DNA of 64,000 nt from Streptomyces atriruber. Lineage in GTDB: Bacteria; Actinomycetota; Actinomycetes; Streptomycetales; Streptomycetaceae. Below the pieces are notes generated by a model. The model made no database searches and was not told the DNA's origin. It was given only the letters and a program-made list of their open reading frames with translations. Positions 24,501 through 32,800 of the stretch are shown one piece after another. The DNA lies in NCBI RefSeq assembly GCF_001418325.1, contig NZ_LIPN01000164.1, positions 88,192 to 152,191 on the forward strand, written 5' to 3'. Both the position numbers and the translations under genes were made by a program. Every line of letters starts with the position of its first letter. Within the stretch, counting starts at the first letter, position 1.

Positions 24501-24970
24501 TCGGTGGGGTGCAGTCGGTGGCGATCTCACCCGACGGCACCTGGCTGGTCACCGGCAACTGGGACGGGAAAGTGCGGTTGTGGGACCGGGCCAGCGGACA
24601 ATGCACCGCCACCCTCGCCAACTCCACCGGTGGGGCGCAGTCGGTGGCGATCTCACCCGACGGTACTTGGCTCGCCACCGGTAGCCGTGATGGAAAAGTG
24701 CGGTTGTGGGACGTGACCAGCGGACAGTGCACCGCCACCCTCGCCAACTCCACCTGTGGCGTGCAGTCGGTGGCCATCTCAGCCGACGGCGCCTGGCTCG
24801 CCACCACCAACCAGGACAGAGAGATCCGTGTTTGGAACGTCCGCGACAGATTCGTCGCGGCGGTTGTGCGCACCGATGACGCCTTGGCGAGCTGTACCTG
24901 GTCGAGCCTCGACACCACCCTCGTGGCCGCAGGTACTGGTGGACTACACCTCTACGAGCTACGCACCTGA
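21506..24970 (+). CDS. membrane-anchored NB-ARC STAND NTPase with 14 WD40 blades
   Basis: The protein has 1154 residues. Two hydrophobic segments lie at the N-terminus (AGLAGTGVVVAALQGLVSG and VAFGVLAMAGAVVAAWGSW, about 8-50). The NB-ARC domain has Walker A GAGGFGKTT (about 100), kinase-2 LLLLDDVW (about 182), ITTRVPSLLPSG as the RNBS-B-like loop and a winged-helix region with LSLTRDDGGRISLHDVIRDYLLS. A helical arm follows (about 440-560). From about 571 to the end are 13 canonical WD40 repeats plus one diverged one: 14 blades, enough for two seven-bladed propellers. STAND proteins are signal-triggered oligomerising ATPases, like plant NLRs and Apaf-1. The membrane segments are the only candidate output domain. 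The 21506 start follows a G-rich stretch. Confidence 0.88.
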   Translation: MRRRAVGAGLAGTGVVVAALQGLVSGPSSLGGWVAFGVLAMAGAVVAAWGSWAQAPASSDPPAPSPEPVTAWVVDRDERQRAEDAVCGNGAAVGITTSLWGAGGFGKTTIAEMVCASSRVREHFKGGVYSFTIGREVRGRADIASRVAEVTRFITGNTEQFSDPAEAGRHLGRLLDQRKRTLLLLDDVWTDEQLEPFLHGGKHCVRLITTRVPSLLPSGTRTIQVDQMTLDQARTVLTRDLDGLPQLTIGALLDATGRWALLLRLVNRQVKAQVMTGQDPARAAEEILHQLRVHGPQGVDPTGATIDVDRPEERRRAIRATIEAATGLLPEGGMERFAELAIFAEDEAVPLPLIARLWQATGGLSERASRELCAQLAGLSLLSLTRDDGGRISLHDVIRDYLLSAHDPTQLAALHGRLVDASADGLPDAAPPLARASAPYPTWWELTDGYLQDHLIEHLVAAGRTELAEAIASDLRWVAGRLIRYGASAPPRDLSHVPTTDAAARTRSLAQVTHLLAPTDPAPLVVNTLYSRLAFLPSWRDQVINGLATVPARPLLVGLWPPPDLPDRAQLATLTGHTGTVESVAISPDGTWLATGGRDRTVRLWDRASGRCTATLTGHTDAVGSVAISPDGTWLATGSRDGTVRLWDRGSGQCTATLTGHTGTVESVAISPDGTWLATGGEDRKVRLWARTRGRCTATLTGHTASVTAVAISPDGTWLATGSWDKTVRLWNRSRGRCTATLANSTGGAQPVAISPDGTWLAIGNWAGTLGFWDRATRRCTATLTNTDSVTAAAISSDGAWLATGSRDGKTQLWDVTSRQCTASLTGHTGRVESMAISPDGTWLATGGEDRKVLLWDCVNAADEEPTAVTGYARGAQSVAISPDGNWLATGGEDRKVRLWDRASGRCTATLTGHTASVTAVAISPDGAWLATGSRDGKTQLWDVTSRQCTATLTGHTASVESVAISPDGTWLATGGRDGTVRLWDLADGRCTVSLADPVGGVQSVAISPDGTWLVTGNWDGKVRLWDRASGQCTATLANSTGGAQSVAISPDGTWLATGSRDGKVRLWDVTSGQCTATLANSTCGVQSVAISADGAWLATTNQDREIRVWNVRDRFVAAVVRTDDALASCTWSSLDTTLVAAGTGGLHLYELRT
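23220..24836 (+). repeat. DNA-level tandem repeats encoding WD40 blades
   Basis: Units of about 120-126 bases repeat 13 times. Some copies are identical over long runs, including third codon positions: 23897-23975 equals 24281-24359 (79 bases), and a run of about 65 bases beginning near 23590 recurs near 24222. Repeated 'GGEDRK', 'GSRDG' and 'GNWDG' blade variants are shuffled along the array. This is the signature of recent duplication or gene conversion. Confidence 0.9.
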
Positions 24971-25022
24971 TCCGGGGGCCATCGCCCGGGGGGGTGCACA
25001 GCAGAATCAACCGGTCCCGCTC

Positions 25023-25041
25023 CAGCCACGACTCGTGGCTG
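25023..25041. promoter_or_regulatory. 19-bp perfect palindrome
   Basis: CAGCCACGA-C-TCGTGGCTG. Its AGCCACG core recurs in the palindrome at 25281-25298. It lies between the STAND gene and the dnaE-like pseudogene. Confidence 0.5.
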
Positions 25042-25280
25042 TGCGCTCTCGCACATCTCCGGGCGCGACGTCGCGCCAACCTGTGGTGCCCGGACTTGAA
25101 GGAGACACCCCGCGTGTACGGCGTCCCGGAGAAGTCCGAGCGGTCGTCCGTGCGGGAAGTCGGCCGGACGAGTTCCGACGCTCGCGACCAGCGAATGTGG
25201 AGAGCTGCCCGGCCTTGTGCGAGACGCTCAGCCGGGTGCCCGGAGAACGTTGAGACTGCCCGGAGATCACGTAGAACGGA

Positions 25281-25298
25281 TCGAGCCACGTGGCTCGA
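25281..25298. promoter_or_regulatory. 18-bp perfect palindrome before the dnaE-like gene
   Basis: TCGAGCCACGTGGCTCGA is a perfect palindrome 33 bases before the GTG start at 25331. It shares AGCCACG/CGTGGCT arms with 25023-25041, so both may bind the same regulator. Confidence 0.5.
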
Positions 25299-25330
25299 AT
25301 CGCGTCACTCGTGGATCGGAGGTGGAGCCG

Positions 25331-27912
25331 GTGTCCCGTACCGCCCACTTGCATGTCGCCTCCGGCTACTCCGCCCGCTACGGCGCCGCTCTGCCCGAGG
25401 TCCTGGTGCAGCGGGCCGCAGTGCGGGGGATCGGTGCGCTCGCGCTGACCGACCGCGACACGGTGGCCGGGACGGTCCACTTCACCAAGGCCTGCACGGC
25501 CGCGGGTATCCGGCCGCTCTTCGGCGCTGAGGTCGCCGTGGCCCCCTGGGGCGGGTCCGGGCCTGCACGGCGGGCTCGGAAGCCGGTGAGTGGCGGTGCG
25601 CTGTGGTGGAGGCGCGGTGCCGGGTGACACTGCTGGCGCAGTCGGCGCCGGGCTGGGCGCGGCAGTACCGTCTCGTGTCCGCGGCGCACGCGCAGCCCGT
25701 CGACGGGGTGCCGGTGGTGGCGTGGCCGGTACTGGAGGGGCATCTCGGGGACGGCCTGGTGGTGCTGCTCGGGCCGGCGTCGGAGCCGGTGGCCGCATTG
25801 CTGGCGGGCCGCCCCGACCTGGCCGAGCAGCTGCTGGGGCCCGGAGCGGGCCGTCACGTGCCGGGGGCTGCGGCTGGGGGCGGTCTGGCACGGGCGCACG
25901 GGGACCGGCGCGGGGTCGCTGCGGCTGGCGGGGCGTACCGTGCGCTGGGCAATGCGCTCGGGGTGGCGGTGGTGGTCTCCAACGCGGTGCGCTACGCCGA
26001 TCCCACACAGCACCGGCTCGCCGACGTGCTAAATGCGGCGCGGCTGCTGCGCCCCGTCGACCGGCGCGCGCTGGACAGCGGGGAACGGTGGCTCAAGGGC
26101 CCGGCCGAGATGGAGGCGGCGGCCGCGCGCGTCGCGGAGGCGGCCGGGCACGGGCCCGTGCGGGCGGCGGCACTGCTGGCCGAGACCGACGCGGTCGCCG
26201 CATCCTGCCCCCTGACACCGCAAGGGCTGGGACTGGGGCGGCGGCACTTTCCCGAGCCGCACGTGGTGGGCGCCGACCGCGAGCGCGGTGGGGCGATGCG
26301 GCTGCTGCGTCGGCACTGCGAGGCGGGCATGCGGGCGCGCGACCTGGAGCAGGATGCCGCCGCGGTCCAGCAACTGGACGACGAACTCGAGGTGATCGGC
26401 CGTCTCGGCTACGAGGGCTACTTCCTCGCCGTCGCCCAGGTCGTCGCGGATGTGCGGGCGATGAGCGTGCGCGTCGCCGCCCGCGGCTCCGGGGCCGGCT
26501 CCATGGTCAATCACGCCCTGTTCGTGACGACTGCCAATCCGCTCGAGCACCGGCTGCTGTTCGAACGGTTTCTGTCCGAGCGGCGCACGTCACTGCCGGA
26601 CATCGACCTCAATGTGGAGTCCGCGCGCCGCCTGGAGGTCTACGACAAGATCTTCGAACGCTTCGGCCGGGAGCGGGTCGCGGTGACCGGGATGCCGAAG
26701 ACCTACCGGGCCCGCCATGCGCTGCGCGACACCGGGTTCGCCCTGGGCATCGCCCCGCAGATCGTGGACGAGATCGCCAAATCCTTTCCGCACATCCGGG
26801 CCTGCGACATCACCTCCGCGCTGGCCGAGCGGCCCGAACTGCGCCGGCTCGCCGCCCGCGCCGCCGAGTTCGGGCCGCTGTTCAAGCTCGCCGAGGGCCT
26901 GGACGCGCTGGTGCGCGGCTACGCCATGCACCCGTGCGGGGTCATCCTGTCCAACGCCTCGCTGCTGGACCGGCTGCCTGTGCAGCCCACGCCCGGCGGC
27001 CAGTTCCCGATGTCGCTGGCCGACGAACACGATGTCGAAGACCTCGGGCTGCTTAAGCTGGATGCGCTGGGGGTGCGGATGCAGTCCGCCATGGCGCACG
27101 CGGTCGCCGAGATCCGGCGCACCACCGGCCGCCAGCTCGACCTCGACAACCCCGACCACGCCCCTCTCGATGACCCGCAGACGTTCGAGATGATCCGCCG
27201 CTCGGACACTCTCGGTTGCTTCCAGATCGAGTCGACCGATCAGAGGGACCTGGTGGGCCGGCTGCAGCCGCGGCACATGAAGGAGGTCATCGCCGACATC
27301 AGCCTCTTCCGCCCTGGCCCGGTCAAGGGCGGCATGCCCGCCCGGTTCATCGCCGCACGCCACGGCGCCGCACCGCACTCCCCCCGCCCCGACCTCGAAC
27401 CCATCCTCAACGACACCTACGGCGTGGTGATCTGGCATGAGCAGATCATTGCGATCTTCGCGCGGATGACGGGCTGCGACCGGGCATTCGCCAACGTCGG
27501 CCGCCGCGCCCCGGCCGATACCGACCGACTGTCCCGCGTCAAGGCCTGGTTCACCAGGTCAGCCGCCGCCCGCGGCTACTCCCAGACAGTCGTCGACGAA
27601 GTATGGGACGTGATCAAAGAGTTCGGAGCGTACGGGTTCTGCCACGCCCACGCGGTCGCCTTCGCCGTTCCCGCGGTGCAGTCGGCCTGGCTCAAAGCCC
27701 ACCACCCCGCCGCCCTGTACGCGGGACTCCTGGAGCACGATCCGGGCATGTGGCCGATGCGCGTCATCGTCGCCGACGCCCGCCGCCACCAGGTGCCGGT
27801 GCTGCCCGTCGACATCAACCGCTCCCCCACCGCCCACCGCGTGGAGGCCACCGCCCGCGGCTGGGGCGTGCGCCTGGGCCTGTCCACGGTCAAGGGCATC
27901 AGCGAGGCAGAG
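25331..27912 (+). pseudogene. second DNA polymerase III alpha subunit (DnaE-like), frameshifted and truncated
   Basis: The reading opens with GTG at 25331 behind GGAGGTGG and an N-terminal PHP domain (TAHLHVASGYSARYGA, IGALALTDRDTVAG). A frameshift near 25600 (PVSGGA then VEARCRVTLLAQ in another frame) separates it from the polymerase part. That part carries VAARGSGAGSMVNHAL, LPDIDLNVESARR with two of the catalytic aspartates, LLKLDALG with the third, and the fingers region to GLSTVKGISEAEA. There the sequence stops matching and runs into another gene. The third acidic residue of the usual PDxDxD motif is Asn here. The OB and C-terminal domains are lost, so the gene should be inactive. Confidence 0.8.
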
Positions 27913-28535
27913 GCCGCACCGATCCGCCGGACGTCGCCCGTGAGGTCCTCGCCACCGGCGCCGATGTGGTGGCCCTGGAGAAGGTGCCGAACCGGGCCAT
28001 GAAGACGTACGAGAGGGAACTGCACGGCACCTATCGGCACCGCGCGGCGGGCGACACTCTCGGGCTGTGGTCCCGATATCCGCTGCGTGAAGTCGAGAAG
28101 CTCGATCTCGGCGGCGCCTGGCCGCACGCCGTCCGGGCCGTCGCCCGCACCCCCGTCGGTGACACGGCGGTGTACGCGGTGCGCCTGCCGTCCGTCCGCG
28201 TCACCTTCGACCAGGGCTTCGCCGTGGCGCAGCGTGACGCGAGCGCGGCCCGGCTGCGGGAGCGGATCGCACGGGATCCCACACGGCGCCTGCTACTCCT
28301 CGGCGACCTCAACGGCGCCCTGCGGGACCGGGGCCTGGCGCCGCTGACCACCGTGCTGCGGCCCGCGGACGGCCGGGCGGGCCACGGTCTGGGCTTCACC
28401 TGGCCCGCCGCGTTCCCCGTCGTCCGTCTCGACCACGTCCTGGTGCGCGGCTTCGCGTCGACGGGGACCGACGTGCTCCCGGACCTCGGCAGCGACCACC
28501 GCCCGGTCCTCACCGGACTGCGGGCCGACCGATGA
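27913..28535 (+). pseudogene. 3' remnant of an endonuclease/exonuclease/phosphatase (VanJ-like) gene
   Basis: A frame different from the DnaE part reads DPPDVAREVLATGADVVALEKVPN, then LGLWSRYPL, VYAVRLPSVRV, RRLLLLGDLNGALRDR (metal-binding GDLN) and GSDHRPVLTGL (catalytic Asp-His). This is the C-terminal two thirds of an EEP-fold protein of the type that follows a three-helix membrane region in Streptomyces. The start and N-terminal catalytic Asn strand are missing. The junction with the DnaE-like gene around 27910-27925 indicates one deletion that removed the end of one gene and the beginning of the other. Confidence 0.75.
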
Positions 28536-28544
28536 GGCCGCCGT

Positions 28545-28568
28545 GAGGCCGCCCTCGGGGACGGCCTC
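28545..28568. terminator. hairpin terminator after the EEP remnant
   Basis: GAGGCCG (28545-28551) pairs with CGGCCTC (28562-28568). A second GAGGCCG at 28534-28540 overlaps the stop codon. No T-run follows. Confidence 0.5.
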
Positions 28569-28629
28569 AACTCGCTCACCGGTCAACGGCATTACGTCCC
28601 GTCAGAACGCCCTCAGGAATTGCCCAGAG

Positions 28630-28661
28630 GGCGAAAGTCCCCGGTGTTGAGGACTTTCGCC
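28630..28661 (+). promoter_or_regulatory. 11-bp perfect stem-loop upstream of hypothetical gene
   Basis: GGCGAAAGTCC (28630-28640) pairs with GGACTTTCGCC (28651-28661) around a 10-base loop. An upstream CGCCCTC can alternatively pair with the AGGGCG overlapping the left arm. It lies 90 bases before the gene at 28751. It could be an operator or an RNA control element; the low-GC leader after it fits an untranslated region. Confidence 0.45.
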
Positions 28662-28750
28662 GGAGAGATCGAGCGCGGAGAACTGTGACGATCAAGACAT
28701 ACCCAAAGATCATCCATCACCCTTTCGGTTCTCCCAGAAAGGCCGCCCCG

Positions 28751-29866
28751 ATGACCTCCCCCTCGGACCATCCGCTCGCCCACGGCTTCCTGCCCGAGCG
28801 GCTGCCGGTGCCGCACCTCTCCGGATCCTGGACCCGGCTGGACGCGCTGGCCCATGCGGCCGCCGCCGCGCCGTGCCGGGAGGACGCCCGCCTCCTGGTC
28901 GCAGAGGCGTGCCGGTCCGCCGAGCTGACGGTGCTGCGCCAGCGGACCGCCCGGCTGTCGGAGCACCGGGCCAAGGCGGCGGCGATGCGGGTGGCGGTCA
29001 TCGTGGCGGCCTGCGGGTGGACCGATCTGGACCCGGTGTCGCCCGGGTCCCGGCGCGCGGCGAACGAGGAGTTCCGTGCCCTGTGGTCGTCGCTGGCGCA
29101 CCGCACTGACCACCCCCGGTTCGTCGCTCTGCCCACGCTGTCGCTCCTGAACTGGGCGCCGCTGCGCAAGCCCGGCCGGGCCGTGCCGGTCGACCAGCTG
29201 GCCCGTACCGAGTCCCTCGTGCCGATCGTGCGCTGGTCGGCCGGGGAGCGGCCGCTGTCCCGCCTGGACCGGCTCATGCTGGCCACGGTGCGTCTGGAGG
29301 CCCACGGGGTCTGGCTGTTCCGGCTCGCCGAGACCCTGGCGGGCCGGTCCCCCGGCGACTGCGCCATCGCCGTCGCGCTGCGCCGGATGACCCGCATCCA
29401 GCACACCCTGCAGGGGCAGCTCCGTTCGAGCACGGCCAAGTTGAGCCATGCGCCCGCGACAGGTCAGCAGTGTGCGGTGCTCACCTCACTGGCCGAGCAG
29501 GAGGCGCTGGAACCGCCGGTGCTTCTGGCGTCCGACGCCGTGCTCGGCATGGGCGGCCGTATGGGAGTAGGCAGCCGCTACCAGTTGCGCAGACACCTCC
29601 CCGCCCAGCACCGCGCCTGGCTGTCCACCCTGGACCGCCGCAGCGCGGGCGTGCGGACCCTCGCGCACCGCCGCGGCCCGGACGCGGACGCCTATCGCGA
29701 CGCCCAGGAGTCACTGGTCGCACTGCGCTGCGCGTACGCGGAACTCGTACGAACCGCCATGCAGCCGGCCCCGAAGGGTCTACTCGGATCGACGCGCCCC
29801 ATGACCCGGACCGTGCAGCGGGACACCCTGCGGCGGACCAGGATGCTGGTCGACGGGGCCGCCTGA
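28751..29866 (+). CDS. hypothetical helical protein, 371 aa
   Basis: This mostly alpha-helical soluble protein has many Arg/Leu/Ala heptads (LLVAEACRSAELTVLRQRTARLSEHRAKAA, LDRLMLATVRLEAHGVWLFRLAETLAG, RRMTRIQHTLQGQL). No catalytic motif is recognised. ATG 28751 has AAAGG 8 bases upstream. An in-frame GTG at 28685 with GGAG 4 bases upstream would add 22 residues of atypical composition, so the shorter form is preferred. It converges on the STAND gene with only 15 bases between stops. A helical substrate-binding fold is possible but not shown. Confidence 0.7.
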   Translation: MTSPSDHPLAHGFLPERLPVPHLSGSWTRLDALAHAAAAAPCREDARLLVAEACRSAELTVLRQRTARLSEHRAKAAAMRVAVIVAACGWTDLDPVSPGSRRAANEEFRALWSSLAHRTDHPRFVALPTLSLLNWAPLRKPGRAVPVDQLARTESLVPIVRWSAGERPLSRLDRLMLATVRLEAHGVWLFRLAETLAGRSPGDCAIAVALRRMTRIQHTLQGQLRSSTAKLSHAPATGQQCAVLTSLAEQEALEPPVLLASDAVLGMGGRMGVGSRYQLRRHLPAQHRAWLSTLDRRSAGVRTLAHRRGPDADAYRDAQESLVALRCAYAELVRTAMQPAPKGLLGSTRPMTRTVQRDTLRRTRMLVDGAA

Positions 29867-29881
29867 TTCCGGCCCCTGGAG

Positions 29882-32800
29882 TCATGTCCGGCAGGGGGAA
29901 GGGCCTACCGGGTCTTTGAGGTAAGTGGCGCGTTCTTCCGGGGTGAGACCGCGGTTGACGCTGCGGCAGACCTTGCGGAGGGCGGCATCCGGTCGGACCG
30001 GGGCCGCGTCCCACAGCCGTACGGTGCCCCCGTCGCTGCCACCGGCTATGTGCTTGCCGTCGGGGCTGAAGGCAAGGGCCGCCTTGCTGGCAGCACGTCG
30101 GGGGAACGCGTGGCGGAGCCTGCCGGTATCGGTGTCGTAGAGACGGACCTCGCCGTCGGTGCGGCCGTTGAGGGCGAGGGTGTGCCCGTCGGGGCTGAAG
30201 GCCAGGGCTCCGACCTTGTCGGCGCGCTGCGATATGACGGTGCGCAGGGTGCCGCTTTCCACGTCCCACAGGCGTACGCGGCCCTTGGTGTCGCCCGCGG
30301 CCACGGTCCGTCCGTCGGGGCTGAAGGCTGCCACGGGAGTCAGTGCCGAAAACGCCTCGAACCCCTTGAACATGCGGGTCTCGCCCGAGGCGATGTTCCA
30401 GGACCGCACCACTCCTGTCGCGTCACCGGCCGTCAGCAGGTCCCCGTGCGAGGTGAATGCGACGGCCAGTACGTGGTCGAGTGGCTTGGTGAGTGTGGCG
30501 CGTACCTTCCCGGTGCGCACATCCCACAGCCGCACCACTGCTCTCTCTGATCGTGCGCTGCCGCTGAGGACGGCGAGACTCCGCCCGTCAGGGCTGAAGG
30601 CCACGGACCGCACCTCGGGGAACGCGCGCAGGGCCGTTGTGCGCGGGGTGCCGTCGGCCGTGTTCCACAGCCTCACTTCCCCACCGTACGGACCGGAGTT
30701 GCTGCCCGTGGCCAGCAAGCGTCCGTCGGGGCTGAAGGCGATGGCGGCGAGCTCGTCGGAGCGCGTGATCGTGGGTACCCGTGCCGCTTCCGCGGTCATG
30801 TCCCACAAGCGCACCTCACCGTCTATCGAACTGCTGGCCAGCGCATTGCCGTCAGGGCTGAAGGTCAGGTCGGAGATGGTGGCGGAGTGCCCGGCGAGCG
30901 TGGTGCGGGCCTTGCCGGTGGGCGTCTCCCACAGCCTGATGCGCAGATCGCTGCCGCTGGTGGCGAGCGTGCGGCCGTCAGGGCTGAACCTCAGGAGGGG
31001 CCCTTCGGCGGTTTGCACGAAGAACGTCGCCCGGGCGCGGCCCGTGCCGAGGTCCCAGAGGCGCACCCTTCCGTCCGCACCCGCGGTGGCGAGCGTGCGG
31101 CCGTCGCCCGCGATGGCCACCGAAGTCACCGCGTCGCCCGGAACCAGCAGCGGAGAGCGGGGCTTGAGCGACACGACATCCCACAGCTGAACGACTCCCT
31201 GCCCCTTTTCGTTCACACCACCTATCGCCATGGTGCGCCCGTCAGGGGTGAACGCCAGGGCGCGGACACGGCTCACCGCTCCGTCGAGGGTCGCCCGACG
31301 GCGGCCGGTGCTCGGATCCCACAGCCGTACGGATCCGTCATCACTGCGGACAGCTGCCAGGGTGCGGGCGTCGGGACTGAAGATCTTCCACATGTTCGCG
31401 GCTCCGCGCAACGTCGTGCGGCGCGTGCCGGTGGCGGCGTCCCACCTCCACACTTCGCTGTCGTCGTGGCCGCTGACCAGCAGACGACCGCGGCGGTCGA
31501 ACACCAACGACGGCAAGTCGCCGACGATGCCGGTGAACGTTCGTCTCGTTCGTCCGCTCGCCGCATCCCGCACCACCACGCGCGCCGTGCCGTGCCGCAA
31601 GCTGCCGACGGCCAGCGTGCGGCCGTCGGGACTGTATGCCGACTGGATCCCTTCGGTGGACGGCCCACGCCCGAGACGCCGGTCGAGCGGCAGACCGGCG
31701 GCGGCACGGAGGCTGGTGGCGGCCTCCTTGGTGGCGCCGGTGTCGTAGGCGTGGACGGCCAGGAGCGAGGCGAGATCGGGCTGGGTATCGAGCAGGGCGG
31801 CGGACTGGGCGGCGAGCTGCCGGGACAGGGCGGTCTGCTGGGCGGCCACCGCGCGTGCGCGCTGCTTGTCGCTGGTGCGGCTCTGCTGCCAGGCGAGCAG
31901 GCCGGCGGTCAGGGCCAGGGCGAGCAGCACGGACACGGCGACGGAGAACCGGCGCAGCCGTCGGGTCGTGCGGGCGGCCGCTTGCTGTTCCTGGCCGCGG
32001 GCGGCGGTGCTGGTGTTCAGGAAGGTGCGTTCCAGATCGGTGAGGTGGGTGTCGGACGGGGAGTGGGCGTCGGGGAAGTGCTCTTCGGCACTTGCCAGCC
32101 GGGTTCCCCGGTACAACGCGCCGCCGTCCCGGTCCAGTTCGTCCCACGTGGTGGCGGCTTCGGTCAGGCGCCGATGGGCGCGCAGGCGGTCGCGGTCCTC
32201 CTCGATCCAGGCGCTCAGCCGGGGCCAGGCGGTGATCAGCGCCTCGTGGGCCAGATCGACGGTGGTGTCCTCCAGAGTGATCAAGCGGGCGCGGGCCAGC
32301 AGGTCCAGCACGGTGCGGGTGTGGGGGTGCCGGTCCTCTTCCAGTTCGTGCACGTCGATGGGGCGGCGGGTGTCCGGGGTGCCCTCGCCCGGGGTGATCA
32401 GGCGCAGCAGGATGCGCCGGGCCGTGTCGGCCTGGGTCTCGGAGAGCCGGGTGCAGACGTCTTCGGCGGTGCGGGTGATGGCTCCGTGCAGGCCGCCCGC
32501 CGTGCTGTAGGCCTCGTGGGTGAGGGCGTTGCCGCGGCGGTGGCGCCAGGTTTCCAGCAGTGCGTGGGAGAGGAGGGGGAGGCTGCCGGGTTCGGTGGCG
32601 GCCTGGTCGACCAGGTGGGTGGTCAGGGTGCGTTCCACGGTGAGTCCGGCCGCGGTGGCGGGTTTGACGATGGCCTCGCGCAGCTCGCTCGCGGTCATCG
32701 GACCGACGGGCAGGCTCGACTTCCGCACGGTCGCCGCGAGTTCGGGGTGTTCGAGGCAGCGGGGGTAGAAGTCGGCGCGTACGCCCAGCAGCACGCGCAG

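Noticed and set aside
24971..24998. Terminator after the STAND gene
   Set aside because: The CCGGGGGC...GCCCGGGG words pair only partly (about 6 of 8) and lack a T-run, so it is too weak to list.
25250..25330. LexA/SOS box before the dnaE-like gene
   Set aside because: No CGAAC-N4-GTTCG-like site is present; the palindromes there have a different core.
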